Source: Commensalibacter intestini A911 (lineage in GTDB: Bacteria; Pseudomonadota; Alphaproteobacteria; Acetobacterales; Acetobacteraceae). Taken from it: a DNA stretch of 35,408 bases. A program made the position numbers and the translations under genes. The notes under the pieces are model-generated. The model was not told the origin of the DNA. It saw nothing but the letters and a program-made list of their open reading frames with translations, and ran no database searches. Shown one piece after another: positions 14,709 through 23,405 of this stretch; within the stretch, counting starts at the first letter, position 1; every line of letters begins with the position of its first letter. The stretch spans positions 1 to 35,408 of the forward strand of contig NZ_AGFR01000018.1 of assembly GCF_000231445.1 (NCBI RefSeq). Reading direction: 5' to 3'.

Positions 14709-15905
14709 ATGTCTCTTTTAGCACCTTCTTTTGTTAAACTGAATCCGAGTTACACTGCACCAGGGTTGCTTGTTGATCAAACACAACGTTCTGGCGCTTT
14801 TCATTTACTACCTAATAGCAGTATTCAAGCAACACTAGGTCTTGCTGATAAAGCTGTTTATATGCACCGTATGGGGATTAAAACAAGAAATTCTATTTCT
14901 CAAGATTCTCAAAACGAATTGGCGACTGTAGATATTAATTTATCACAAGTTCAAACACTTACCTATCTTATTCAAAATCAAGCGATTTTTAATCGTCATG
15001 AAGTTGCTGCCGGAGCTGCTTACAATGTAGCGGTGCCAAGTGCTTTTTCATTAGCATTAAAGCAAGCTCATTTTAATCAATTACGTGATCTTTTATTATA
15101 CGGGTTCCAGCCGGAGTATGGTGAGGGAATGCTTAATGCTGTAGGGGCTAAAGCAACAGTTATACCCCCCGATAGCAATAATACTAAAGATGTGCTTAAT
15201 ATGATTCCTGGTGAGGTTTCAGAATTCTTGTTGAAAGAAATTCAAGATATTCAAAATAGAACACAACATGCAGGAATGAAATGTGTATTTACATTGCTTG
15301 GCCCTCAACGTGTTCTAAACTTACTTGAGACAAGTAAAATTGTTCAATTGACTTCCTATCAGGTTAAAGGTGGCGGGACCGCAACTGTTTATGGTCAAAT
15401 TCAAAGTATTTTAGAGGATAAAGGAGATGCTATTTTATGGCAGTATGATGATACTCTAAAAGGAAAAGGCGCGAATGGTGCGGATGCTTTAATTTTAACT
15501 ATGCGTGAAATTAATCTAAGTGGCTATGATGGAATTCCTAATACAAATATTTTTGGCCAATCCATTAGCCCGCAAGACCCGTCTTGTAACCTTATGTTTG
15601 CAGATGTTCCAGCTCCTACGGAGTTCATCACTCCAATGCCAGGGACAGCAACTCATATTCAAATGGAAATGAGAGCGACCCCAGGTTGGGCGGTTCGCCC
15701 AGAGGCTACAACTATTATTTCTGCTGCGGTTGAAGTTGTTGATGATACTGGCTCAGGAACAGATACTAAAACTTTTAGTTTTTCATCAAGCACAGCAACA
15801 GATAGCAAGAACGATGCTGGATCAGATACTACTACTTCAAGTGGGAGCGTAAATACTCCAGCAAAGAGTTCATCAAGCACAGCAACAGATAGCAAGAATA
15901 AATAA
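14709..15905 (+). CDS. Major capsid protein (DUF2184 type) with repetitive C-terminal tail
   Basis: 398 residues. Residues 1-345 look like the DUF2184 major capsid family (AVYMHRMGIKTRNS near 57, QVQTLTYLIQNQAIFNRHE near 82, LLLYGFQPEYGEGMLNA near 132, EMRATPGWAVRPEA near 320). This forms the HK97-fold shell. Residues 350-398 are an added Ser/Thr/Asp-rich tail with SSSTATDSKN twice, encoded by a 30-bp perfect direct repeat. A strong terminator lies directly after the stop, which would limit expression of downstream genes relative to capsid. The tail may be exposed on the capsid. Confidence 0.85.
   Translation: MSLLAPSFVKLNPSYTAPGLLVDQTQRSGAFHLLPNSSIQATLGLADKAVYMHRMGIKTRNSISQDSQNELATVDINLSQVQTLTYLIQNQAIFNRHEVAAGAAYNVAVPSAFSLALKQAHFNQLRDLLLYGFQPEYGEGMLNAVGAKATVIPPDSNNTKDVLNMIPGEVSEFLLKEIQDIQNRTQHAGMKCVFTLLGPQRVLNLLETSKIVQLTSYQVKGGGTATVYGQIQSILEDKGDAILWQYDDTLKGKGANGADALILTMREINLSGYDGIPNTNIFGQSISPQDPSCNLMFADVPAPTEFITPMPGTATHIQMEMRATPGWAVRPEATTIISAAVEVVDDTGSGTDTKTFSFSSSTATDSKNDAGSDTTTSSGSVNTPAKSSSSTATDSKNK
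15782..15898 (+). repeat. Pair of 30-bp direct repeats in the capsid gene tail
   Basis: Identical 30-base copies at 15782-15811 and 15869-15898, 87 bases (29 codons) apart and in frame, each encoding SSSTATDSKN. Perfect identity suggests recent duplication or ongoing length change of the capsid tail. Confidence 0.8.
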
Positions 15906-15910
15906 ATTAT

Positions 15911-15935
15911 AAGCCTGTTTTAATACAGGCTTTTT
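15911..15935 (+). terminator. Rho-independent terminator after the major capsid gene
   Basis: AAGCCTGT (15911-15918) and ACAGGCTT (15925-15932) form a perfect 8-bp stem with a 6-base loop and T run, five bases after the capsid stop. Confidence 0.85.
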
Positions 15936-15950
15936 ATTAAAGAGTAAGAA

Positions 15951-16448
15951 ATGGCCACTTTATTTTTAGCTAATTTACGACCACAAATTTTCAGTTTTAC
16001 TTTTCAAGTCCCAGGACAAGGGAAGGGCGCAACATGGAGATTAAATCTTGAGCCTTACACGCAAAAAAGGGTGTATAGAGATACAAACGTTGATTTGTTA
16101 AAAACTCTTTTAGATCAAGTGCATCATTATGGATTCCGTGAGTATGATGAGGCCTTGGCTAATGATAAATTTGACGGTTACGCATTTTCATTTGGGAAGC
16201 CATTTAGTGATGATGAAATGTTTGCTTTAAAAGCACATCATTTCCATTGCTCTCAAGCTTCGGGACAAAAAAGACGTAGGCAATCTCTTTTAGAAACTGG
16301 CAGTAAACTTCTTAACAACGCTGTCAATTTTAACGTCGGTGGTTTGGAAGATTTAGGCAGGGACCCCAAGAATTTTGGTTTACGCATTTTGCAAGAGGGT
16401 TCTGGGTATGGTAACGGTGTTTTAGATGAAAACTACGGTTTGCGATGA
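15951..16448 (+). CDS. Head-tail region structural protein, unknown family
   Basis: 165 residues. The first 100 residues hold a beta-rich part (FSFTFQVPGQGKGATWRLNLEPY) and a short helical part; the end is Gly/Asn-rich (NFNVGGLEDLGRDPKNFGLRI). It follows the capsid terminator by 15 bases and overlaps the next gene by 23 bases. Position between capsid and connector genes suggests a capsid-associated or neck protein. No diagnostic motif. Confidence 0.55.
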   Translation: MATLFLANLRPQIFSFTFQVPGQGKGATWRLNLEPYTQKRVYRDTNVDLLKTLLDQVHHYGFREYDEALANDKFDGYAFSFGKPFSDDEMFALKAHHFHCSQASGQKRRRQSLLETGSKLLNNAVNFNVGGLEDLGRDPKNFGLRILQEGSGYGNGVLDENYGLR

Positions 16449-16908
16449 TAAAGTAACGTTTGAAGGGTTTTTGCAATTTGTTGAAATGCAAAACCTTGGT
16501 ATTGATGGCTTAAATGATGAAAGCTCAGGGGCATATAAGCTTCTTTATCAAAATTTTAAATTTTCTTATCATTTAGTGCCTCTCGAGCTCTTATCTTATG
16601 ACCCATATTTATATCAACAGGCTGTTTATAATTACGCATTGCATGTTTTTGTAACGATTTGTTTTGATGCTAATTTAAATTACATTGATAGAAATCGTCT
16701 TATAGCAATGGGTATGAACCCTAGTAATACTTGGCGCAATGGTATTGTTCAAAATGCTTCTGATAATGCAACATCAGTGAGCTATATGACACCAGATTTT
16801 TATAAAAACCTCTCTTTAAATGATTTTGATTTATTAAGAACTCCTTACGGACGTGCTTATTTAAAACTAGCATTGCAAATCGGAAATATTTGGGGGCTTT
16901 CAAAATGA
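16426..16908 (+). CDS. Head-tail adaptor-like protein
   Basis: 160 residues, mainly helical, with many aromatic residues (PLELLSYDPYLYQQAVYNYALHVFV). The size, helical make-up and place after the capsid gene fit a connector (head completion) protein that sits under the portal. The TGA overlaps the next start (ATGA at 16905-16908). No direct family recognition, so the name rests on order and fold impression. Confidence 0.5.
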   Translation: MKTTVCDDKVTFEGFLQFVEMQNLGIDGLNDESSGAYKLLYQNFKFSYHLVPLELLSYDPYLYQQAVYNYALHVFVTICFDANLNYIDRNRLIAMGMNPSNTWRNGIVQNASDNATSVSYMTPDFYKNLSLNDFDLLRTPYGRAYLKLALQIGNIWGLSK

Positions 16909-17363
16909 TTACTGAAATCAACCTTGGTGTTATTGATTATCCTTATAATTATTCTAAGACTACAACAACAGGAAGTGTTGCACAGATTTTAGAAAAAAAA
17001 TATGGGATTTTAACAAAGTTTGTAGAGCGTCATGAGGGAGAAATAGCGGATAACATTGCTGATGCGATGAGTAATGCTATGAAAGAGCAAATTCAAACGG
17101 GGAAAGTCAATAAACGTGCTTTTAATACAGCATTTAGTAAAATTTCTACTGAAATGAAACGTTTTTTAAGCACACAAGAGGTTGAAACAGTAGGGATTGC
17201 AGGGGTTCCAACGAAAGCTGCTTTAAATGGGGTTTCTCATCGTTTTAAACGAAAACGAAAAGGAATTGTGCGGGGTAAAAAGAAAGTTGGGGTAAGGCGA
17301 CCATCTTTTATTGATACTGGACAAATGGAGAGTTCATATATCGTCTGGGGTAGTTTTAAATGA
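16905..17363 (+). CDS. Tail completion / connector protein (HK97 gp10-like)
   Basis: 152 residues from the ATG at 16905, which overlaps the previous stop; a TTG 15 bases upstream is less likely. The chain is basic, with a helical N-terminal half, a Lys/Arg-rich loop (HRFKRKRKGIVRGKKK) and the ending RRPSFIDTGQMESSYIVWG, reminiscent of gp10-type proteins, which often end with a P-F-L-I-D-T-G-type motif. It would join the neck to the tail. Overlaps the next gene by 4 bases. Confidence 0.55.
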   Translation: MITEINLGVIDYPYNYSKTTTTGSVAQILEKKYGILTKFVERHEGEIADNIADAMSNAMKEQIQTGKVNKRAFNTAFSKISTEMKRFLSTQEVETVGIAGVPTKAALNGVSHRFKRKRKGIVRGKKKVGVRRPSFIDTGQMESSYIVWGSFK

Positions 17364-18304
17364 GTGATTATGCTGGAGCTTTGCAAGATGGTTTAGATAC
17401 AGTTAGGCAAGGGCAAACGATTTCATTTATCACTTATGAGCGTGTTATTCTCCCTTATGATGGCTTTGTTTATTGGGTTAAAACAGGAAATGAACAAACG
17501 CTTGTTGCTAGTATGGTCCATGATGAAAATGAGTTGCGTCATGAAGATCAAAACTTCCGCAATGATTCTGGTTTAATTATTACTACGACAGAGCCTTTAT
17601 TGGATTTTTCTCAAGATGGTTTAGATACGATGTCCGTCTTTGAGTATAATAACAATTTATATGTTTTAAGAAAAACTGGATATAATTCTGAGCAATCGGG
17701 GCTGTTCCATAATATAGCCAGGGTAATAGAGCCAGCATTAAGAAGTATTCTTTTAGATAGTAAAGATGATTTCTTAAAGAAAAAAGCTCAATTCACTAAT
17801 TCAATTGGTCTATTTGTTTTGTTGTCTTGTGGATATTTTGAGTTTGTAAACATTGATTATCCAATTTATCCTGAATGGTTAGTCCCTTTAAATAAAAAAC
17901 CGCCTTATATCACTGTAGGGGTAACAGAAACAGAGGCTCTTAATAATAGTTTTAACACTATTAACGTAGATAATAGCCTATTTTTAGTCAAGCCAGCTAA
18001 AGATTACGTCGATATCAATTTATACGGATTAGACAATAACGAGGCGCTTAATTTCTTAGTAAAACTTGAGAGATGGTCTTTATTTTACAAAAAGATCGGC
18101 TTTCTCAATATGCCAAGAATAAAAGATGAGCAATTAGCACAAAATGAAATCGGCTCCTTAGCTCAAAAGAAAATAATCGAATTAGAGATATTTTATTATC
18201 AAGGTGGCGATATGGACGATGATTTGCATAATCAAATGATTGATCAAGTTTTATTAAATATTAATAATGATGGGATAAAAAATGTATTCAGATGTGAGCG
18301 GTAA
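17360..18304 (+). CDS. Neck / tail terminator-like protein
   Basis: 314 residues. Residues about 205-290 (DYVDINLYGLDNNEALNFL then LAQKKIIELEIFYYQGG) resemble the neck-terminator group found just before the sheath gene in small myophages. The first 130 residues form an extra beta-rich part that I do not recognise. Order (connector, this protein, sheath, tube) supports a role capping the tail. Its last 23 bases overlap the sheath gene start. Confidence 0.5.
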   Translation: MSDYAGALQDGLDTVRQGQTISFITYERVILPYDGFVYWVKTGNEQTLVASMVHDENELRHEDQNFRNDSGLIITTTEPLLDFSQDGLDTMSVFEYNNNLYVLRKTGYNSEQSGLFHNIARVIEPALRSILLDSKDDFLKKKAQFTNSIGLFVLLSCGYFEFVNIDYPIYPEWLVPLNKKPPYITVGVTETEALNNSFNTINVDNSLFLVKPAKDYVDINLYGLDNNEALNFLVKLERWSLFYKKIGFLNMPRIKDEQLAQNEIGSLAQKKIIELEIFYYQGGDMDDDLHNQMIDQVLLNINNDGIKNVFRCER

Positions 18305-19394
18305 TGATGCCGTTAGTATTACTGTTTCGCAAAATACAATTGCGCGAAACAGTAATCAGCAGCAACAAGCGATAATTTTTGGTAATAAGGCGTTAAAGTT
18401 AGCTTGCGCCCAAGAGGTCACAGTAAATAGCTATAGCGACCTCGGACAGTATTTAATCGATGAAGAAACAGATGCCAGACAGCAATTAATCGACACTGTG
18501 AAAGGTTGGTTTTCGCAAGGTAATCGTAGTGTTAAATTATGTGACATAGGCAACGTGACTGCCGATACAATTGTTAAATTAGATCAATATTGTTATATCG
18601 GTATTGCGGGTTATAACTGGACAAATATTGGCAGTTCTACAAATAATATTTTGTATAATACGGCAACGCAGCTTTTAGCATCTTCAAGTAGTGCTTGTTA
18701 TATCGTAGGGTCCTTAAGCACAGATGAATATACCAGTAATAACCAAAGTAAATTAAAGGGATATAAGTCTTTATTTACAATTGCGAATTCTGGAATTACA
18801 TCGAATAATCAAGTTGCTGCGGGTGCGGTTGGGTATGAATTAAGTAATTATAATCCCTCATCATTGAGTAAAGTCAATCCGATGACGTATCGCTATTTAT
18901 ATAGTACCGCACCAATGGGTGACGATACAGAGCGATTAAATAAAAGTTTAATTGATAATTATAACACAAATCTTTTGGTGGCACCACCGATCAATACAAC
19001 AAATGCCAAGAGCTTACTTTTCCCTGGTATTTTATCTGATGGTAATGATTTTTCATATTGGTATGGTATTGATTATATTCGCTTTTACTTAATTGATCAG
19101 GTTACAAACTTATTAATTGAAGCTTCGAACAGTAGTATTAATCCGATTTACTATGATCAAACTGGTATTAATCGTATTAAAGATGCAGTGACTAACGCTA
19201 TAAGTAATTGCGCTTCCTACGGTATTATACAAAATAATTATACGATTACGGCAACTGATTTCTCTACTTATGTCGAAGCAAATTCAGATGACTATAAAAG
19301 TGGCTTATACGGTGGGATTGTGATTGAGGTGATGCCGTTAAAATCACTGAAACATATTAAGTTTTATCTCAATATTAATGATTTTATTTCTTAA
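18282..19394 (+). CDS. Tail sheath protein (DUF3383-like)
   Basis: 370 residues. MYSDVSGNDAVSITVSQNTIARNSNQQQQAIIFG, then a long Ser/Asn/Tyr-rich middle and a C-terminal region (GIDYIRFYLIDQVTNLL ... INRIKDAVTNAISNCASYGII) that matches the helix-plus-strand end of contractile sheath proteins. Together with the following tube, chaperone and tape measure genes and the later V/W/J baseplate set, this shows a contractile tail. A GGGAT site precedes the ATG. The family call is by pattern and order. Confidence 0.7.
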   Translation: MYSDVSGNDAVSITVSQNTIARNSNQQQQAIIFGNKALKLACAQEVTVNSYSDLGQYLIDEETDARQQLIDTVKGWFSQGNRSVKLCDIGNVTADTIVKLDQYCYIGIAGYNWTNIGSSTNNILYNTATQLLASSSSACYIVGSLSTDEYTSNNQSKLKGYKSLFTIANSGITSNNQVAAGAVGYELSNYNPSSLSKVNPMTYRYLYSTAPMGDDTERLNKSLIDNYNTNLLVAPPINTTNAKSLLFPGILSDGNDFSYWYGIDYIRFYLIDQVTNLLIEASNSSINPIYYDQTGINRIKDAVTNAISNCASYGIIQNNYTITATDFSTYVEANSDDYKSGLYGGIVIEVMPLKSLKHIKFYLNINDFIS

Positions 19395-19408
19395 GAGGAT
19401 GAATTTTA

Positions 19409-19852
19409 ATGGCATTAACACCCGTTGAATTACCATCGATTAATCGGCTTTTAGCAAGCCTTAATTTTATATCAAATAGTAGTTTAAATATTTCTCCTAC
19501 TGATCTTTCAGAGGAAGGTATTGATATTAGAGCTGAGGAAAATGCAGTATTACCATTAAGAGGGATGACAGGGTTTGTTAATTCTCCGAACCCTTACTGG
19601 GGGCTGCGAGCAACTGTTCATATCCTTAAGAGTTCCCCTGCTGTTGCAACATGGTTGAACGCTATTAAGACAAATTCGACTGTTGGCAGGATTATGGTAT
19701 ATCCTGATAGCAATGGTATGGACCCATTCGAGCTTCGTCAATGTTCCATTCAAACAATTGGAACAGTTAATTTGAATGGAACAACTGCTGCTGTTCCTTT
19801 TGAGATTATAGGTTCTCAAATTATTAATCAGAACATTTGGGATGAAGCATAA
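19409..19852 (+). CDS. Tail tube protein
   Basis: 147 residues, beta-rich, with VHILKSSPAVATWLNAIKTN near residue 71 and VNLNGTTAAVPFEIIGSQII near 120, the expected layout of small myophage tube proteins (DUF3277-like). It directly follows the sheath gene and precedes the frameshifting chaperone pair. AGAGGATGAATTTTA lies before the ATG. Forms the inner tube that is driven through the cell envelope when the sheath contracts. Confidence 0.7.
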   Translation: MALTPVELPSINRLLASLNFISNSSLNISPTDLSEEGIDIRAEENAVLPLRGMTGFVNSPNPYWGLRATVHILKSSPAVATWLNAIKTNSTVGRIMVYPDSNGMDPFELRQCSIQTIGTVNLNGTTAAVPFEIIGSQIINQNIWDEA

Positions 19853-20385
19853 TGTATTTTGACAAAAATTTTAATCTTATTGAAAATATTAGCGATGATG
19901 TGGAAGTATGCTTTAAGCCTATTAGTAAGGCATTCTTCGAGAGGCATTATGCAATATTTCGATCTTTGGCTGGGCGTATCAATAGTTTAATTGATAAAGA
20001 TGGTGGGGCATTAATACAGCAAACAGCTTTGCTAGACTTACAAGATATCGCACAAGACAAGTATGATGAAATTATCAATGAGATTGAAAGAACTATTTTA
20101 GTTAGTATTGCATCTAAAGATAAAGAGGCTATTCCTTTATCTGTGGCACGTAAAAGTAAGTTTATTGATAGTGATGATGATAGTTTAATTTTAAACACCA
20201 TAATTTTTTTTTCGTGTCTCTTACTAGGAATATTACCGAAAAACGAAGATCACTTGAAGTATCTTCTGGAAAGTTCATCGATACAATCGACATTATTGAG
20301 TTATACGGAATGGCGGAAATCATCCGAGACATCGAAAGAAAAAGGGACTATCGAGCAGAGCAAGAAAACTTCTATACCTACATAA
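19852..20385 (+). CDS. Tail assembly chaperone (gpG-like, unshifted product)
   Basis: 177 residues. The first 115 residues are helical and charged; the codons at 20203-20214 encode a hydrophobic IIFFSCLLLGILP patch that is produced by the T9 slippery run. After that the frame continues for 60 more residues of Ser/Lys-rich sequence. It sits exactly between tube and tape measure, where contractile and long-tailed phages keep the chaperone pair. The start overlaps the tube stop (TAATG). Ribosomes slipping -1 at 20205-20211 would make a 220-residue G-T fusion with the next frame. Confidence 0.75.
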   Translation: MYFDKNFNLIENISDDVEVCFKPISKAFFERHYAIFRSLAGRINSLIDKDGGALIQQTALLDLQDIAQDKYDEIINEIERTILVSIASKDKEAIPLSVARKSKFIDSDDDSLILNTIIFFSCLLLGILPKNEDHLKYLLESSSIQSTLLSYTEWRKSSETSKEKGTIEQSKKTSIPT

Positions 20386-20513
20386 TGAATAAAATTACCG
20401 AGGATCAGTTCAATATATTGAATTATTACCTTTCGGAATTTTGTGGGGTAAAAACTAAATATGATTGTGCCGAGCATTTCAGGCAAAGATATAACATGGC
20501 GTTCATGTCGTAA
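20184..20513 (+). CDS. Tail assembly chaperone, frameshifted C-terminal part (gpT-like)
   Basis: Frame open from 20184 (after a TAG at 20181) to a TAA at 20511-20513. It has no convincing start of its own (a GTG at 20214 lies right after the slippery site), so it is best read as the -1 extension of the upstream gene, joined at T TTT TTT (20205-20211) to continue FVSLTRN.... The downstream 100 residues are charged and helical (ELYGMAEIIRDIERKRDYRAEQENFY) with a C-terminal Cys pair. The fusion would be 120 + 100 = 220 residues and would bind the tape measure while the tail is built. Confidence 0.7.
   Translation, partial: FNFKHHNFFFVSLTRNITEKRRSLEVSSGKFIDTIDIIELYGMAEIIRDIERKRDYRAEQENFYTYIMNKITEDQFNILNYYLSEFCGVKTKYDCAEHFRQRYNMAFMS
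20205..20211 (+). promoter_or_regulatory. Slippery heptamer T TTT TTT for -1 ribosomal frameshift
   Basis: Within a run of nine T (20204-20212), the zero-frame reading is ATT TTT TTT TCG. Both P and A site tRNAs can re-pair after a -1 slip, and the -1 frame is open from 20184 to 20513. Position between tube and tape measure matches the known chaperone frameshift of tailed phages. A plain indel or sequencing slip in the homopolymer is the main alternative. Confidence 0.7.
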
Positions 20514-20536
20514 GTCACCTTAACGGTGGCTTTTTT
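20512..20536 (+). terminator. Terminator between chaperone pair and tape measure
   Basis: AAGTCACC (20512-20519) and GGTGGCTT (20525-20532) form an 8-bp stem with one wobble and a 5-base loop, followed by a T run. It begins at the stop of the -1 frame and lies 13 bases before the tape measure start, so it may be partly read through. Confidence 0.75.
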
Positions 20537-20548
20537 ATTGAGGTAATT

Positions 20549-22753
20549 ATGGCGAATATTCCTATAGTAAAGATTGGGGCTGATTTTTCTAAGTTCTCAT
20601 CTTTTATTACAAAATATAAAGCATTTAAAAAAGATGCGTCTAAACCTCAAGAAATTGGCTTTAAAATTGATAAGAACGCCATTGCTTTATTGAAAAATAT
20701 TGCTACTGATTTGCGAGTGATTTCTCAGATACAGATGGGTATTATTTCCAAGTCAAAGCGTTTTCAAGACGTTTTTAAGCATATCCAAGGGCAGCACCCT
20801 ATCATTAATGGTAGCGCCGTTGCAACCTCAGATAATAAGGAAGATAAAAAGAATATTTCTGGCATTTCTAATTTAATTCGTAAACTAGGAAGTTCTATAA
20901 AATCTTTAAGTGTCACAGGGGTTAAAAGTGGCACTATGCTTGCAGCAAGAGCAATTCCACAACCTGTAAAGGAGAAATGGGGGGATTTTTCTAATCGTTT
21001 TTCTAGCGCTGTTAAAAAGATACGAAGTAATCCTATTGTTTCCAAAGGATCCACTGCTTTTCTTGATGCGATTAAGAAGCTCACTTTTACCATGTCTAAG
21101 CTAACTATGTTTAGTATGAGGGCAGGCGCTAGCGTTTTAGGGGGTGGGTTAGGAACACTTCTAAAAGGCTTGAAGTCTATCCCTATTATTGGTGGTCTTG
21201 CATTAGGGGCGGTTACAGGTTCTTTATTTGGTATTGGTGGGGCTGCTAGCCGTGCGACTGAGTTAAGATCGCAGTCACGCAATGTAGGCATGACAACTGG
21301 TCAAACATTGGCAGGAAAGAATGTCTTATCGCCTTACATTGACTTTCAAGGTTGGGCGCAACAGATCACTCAAGAAAAGACTGATATTAGAAAGTCTAAT
21401 ATGTTTCCAATGTTAGGAGTTGGGCAAAATACTTCAACTTCTGATATTTTAGTAGCTAAAATGAAAAAAGCTGCTGAAATTGGAAGGGCATATCAGGGTC
21501 AAAGTGATCTTATAGGTTCCGATCCATTTTTGAAAATGATGGGTATTCCAGCTGCAGATGCTTTAAGATTAGGAAGTTATAAAGAAAAAGAATTAAATAG
21601 TAAACTTGCTGATTACCAAAAACAAAGTAAAACTTTAAATAGAGATGACAGCACTTCAAAGCGGTTGCAGGATTTAAATACCAATTTAGCCAATACGTCG
21701 GATTTAATTAAAAACAAGTTTGCAACGGCTATTGCTGCTATTGCTCCACAGATTGAAAAGCTAGGGAATTTCTTTCAGGGATTACTTGAAAAAGCTTTTG
21801 ATCCTAAGATTTTTAAAAATATCATTGATTTTACTCAAAATAGCATCAAAAAAGTTACGGAATGGACGAAAAACTTTGACGGGTTTGGTTCTATCTTTAA
21901 GTTATTAGGCACAGTATTTAGCGATTATTTACTTACGCCTCTGAGTAAAATATTCAAAGATAACCTTATTGATCCGATGTGTCGGGCATTTAAAGATAAT
22001 TTAATTGAACCTTTAAAAAATATTTTTAGAGATTATTTAATAACGCCTTTTGGGAATTTATTAAGGAAATTATGGCCTTTTGGAAATGATTCAAATGGAG
22101 GAATACAAAAAACCTCTTACGGCGGTTTAGGTTTAGATCGGTTGCCATTGGTTCAACAAGCGGACTATACGCCATTAGTTCAACAACCAGGATGGAAAAC
22201 ATTACCAGGTAGTGTAGCCAATGATAACAATCCTATGTCTGAATATGCGAAAGGCAGATATTTAGATGCGGTTAATAAAAGGATTGGCTTACCTCAAGGA
22301 TTTATGGAGGCGATTAGAAAGGTTGAATCTAATAATAATGATCTAGCAAAAAATCCTAAAAGTACTGCTGCTGGAGCTTTTCAAATGACAAAGGCAGCTC
22401 AAAAAGATTATGGGGTAAAAAATCCTTATGACTTTTATGATAATGCTCAAGGAGCATCTCGTTATATTGACCACGCACATCGTATGTTTGGGAAAGATTA
22501 TCGGAAAGATGCTGTAGCTTATCATATGGGGATTGGGGGTTTCCAAGAGCATTTGAAACAATATGGTGCAAAATGGGAAGCAAAATTACCCGAAAAAGAA
22601 AAAGAGTATTTGAATAAGGTTGAAAGAGCATTAGGTCAAGTACAACGACAACAGCAGCAACAGCAACAGCAGAAAGTCGATATTAATATCAATAATAATA
22701 CGGGCGGTTCTGCAACTGTGAATACTAAAATGGCAGGGACACGTTATTTTTAA
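20549..22753 (+). CDS. Tape measure protein with C-terminal lytic transglycosylase-like domain
   Basis: 734 residues. Residues 1-60 are short helical, about 175-235 hold a Gly/Ala-rich hydrophobic stretch (LGGGLGTLLKGLKSIPIIGGLALGAVTG region) expected in tape measures, and 300-500 contain repeated helical segments (KDNLIDPMC, KDNLIEPLK, RDYLITPFG) that read as a degenerate repeat. Residues 567-690 are a lysozyme-like domain: LPQGFMEAIRKVES with likely catalytic Glu593, then KSTAAGAFQMTKAAQKDYGV and AVAYHMGIGGF. Eight consecutive Gln follow. It sets tail length and probably opens peptidoglycan during injection. Stop overlaps the next start (TAATG). Confidence 0.85.
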   Translation: MANIPIVKIGADFSKFSSFITKYKAFKKDASKPQEIGFKIDKNAIALLKNIATDLRVISQIQMGIISKSKRFQDVFKHIQGQHPIINGSAVATSDNKEDKKNISGISNLIRKLGSSIKSLSVTGVKSGTMLAARAIPQPVKEKWGDFSNRFSSAVKKIRSNPIVSKGSTAFLDAIKKLTFTMSKLTMFSMRAGASVLGGGLGTLLKGLKSIPIIGGLALGAVTGSLFGIGGAASRATELRSQSRNVGMTTGQTLAGKNVLSPYIDFQGWAQQITQEKTDIRKSNMFPMLGVGQNTSTSDILVAKMKKAAEIGRAYQGQSDLIGSDPFLKMMGIPAADALRLGSYKEKELNSKLADYQKQSKTLNRDDSTSKRLQDLNTNLANTSDLIKNKFATAIAAIAPQIEKLGNFFQGLLEKAFDPKIFKNIIDFTQNSIKKVTEWTKNFDGFGSIFKLLGTVFSDYLLTPLSKIFKDNLIDPMCRAFKDNLIEPLKNIFRDYLITPFGNLLRKLWPFGNDSNGGIQKTSYGGLGLDRLPLVQQADYTPLVQQPGWKTLPGSVANDNNPMSEYAKGRYLDAVNKRIGLPQGFMEAIRKVESNNNDLAKNPKSTAAGAFQMTKAAQKDYGVKNPYDFYDNAQGASRYIDHAHRMFGKDYRKDAVAYHMGIGGFQEHLKQYGAKWEAKLPEKEKEYLNKVERALGQVQRQQQQQQQQKVDININNNTGGSATVNTKMAGTRYF

Positions 22754-23403
22754 TGTTTTATAATCTTTATAAATTAGCTTTTGAAGTATCTCCGATCTTA
22801 TTAACTGGGGGCATAGCAGAGCTTGCTGGTGGCGTTTGGCCAATTATCGCTATTACTGAGGGATTAAATATTGGCGTAAATGCTTTAATTGGTAATTTTA
22901 GTGGGATTACAGAGGGAACGCCATTTATCAGCTATAAACCTACTGCTGGTGGCACTGTTATGCAAAATACAGTGGGAATGTATCCTTTTTTAAATCAAAC
23001 CACTGCTGCAAATACGCTTATTACTGAACCATTGCAAATATCATTGACAGCTTATTGTCCGACTGATGATACAAAAAAACCATTTGATCGTCTGGTTAAG
23101 TTTTCAACTCTAATTAATACTTTAAATTATCACAATAATAATGGTGGTTTATATACGATTTTAACACCTTCATATGTGTATAAAGATTGCGTATTAACAA
23201 ATATTGTTGATATTCAATCAGGATCAGAAGATACCCACCAAGTGCAGGCTATTTGGCGTTTTGATTTTGTTAAACCGCTTATTTCTGCGGATCAATCCAA
23301 ACAGGTTTTGAGTAATTTTATGAGTAAAGCCACGGGCGGTAATATTGCAACGGCGAGTTGGGGAACGGCTAAAAGTATCTTTACAATACCAGGGCTTAAT
23401 TAA
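22753..23403 (+). CDS. Baseplate / tail tip protein, unknown family
   Basis: 216 residues, beginning with a hydrophobic Gly/Ile-rich region (LTGGIAELAGGVWPIIAITEGLNIGVNAL) and continuing with beta-rich sequence (PLQISLTAYCPTDDTKKP, YTILTPSYVYKDCVLTNIVDI). The position directly after the tape measure and before the plug and hub genes is typical for a baseplate initiator or Dit-like protein of small myophages. I recognise the neighbourhood rather than the family. Confidence 0.55.
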   Translation: MFYNLYKLAFEVSPILLTGGIAELAGGVWPIIAITEGLNIGVNALIGNFSGITEGTPFISYKPTAGGTVMQNTVGMYPFLNQTTAANTLITEPLQISLTAYCPTDDTKKPFDRLVKFSTLINTLNYHNNNGGLYTILTPSYVYKDCVLTNIVDIQSGSEDTHQVQAIWRFDFVKPLISADQSKQVLSNFMSKATGGNIATASWGTAKSIFTIPGLN

Positions 23404-23405
23404 TT

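Noticed and set aside
20764-21291. 175-codon minus-strand frame under the tape measure
   Set aside because: Long, but antisense to a clearly coding region, Pro/Leu-rich in the way shadow frames are, and without a ribosome site.
22640-22680. CAA/CAG run at the end of the tape measure
   Set aside because: Considered as a regulatory or unstable repeat; it is simply a poly-Gln linker after the lysozyme-like domain.
22356-22843. Minus-strand frames under the end of the tape measure
   Set aside because: Antisense to the lysozyme-like domain and to the poly-Gln codons (giving poly-Leu); no independent support.
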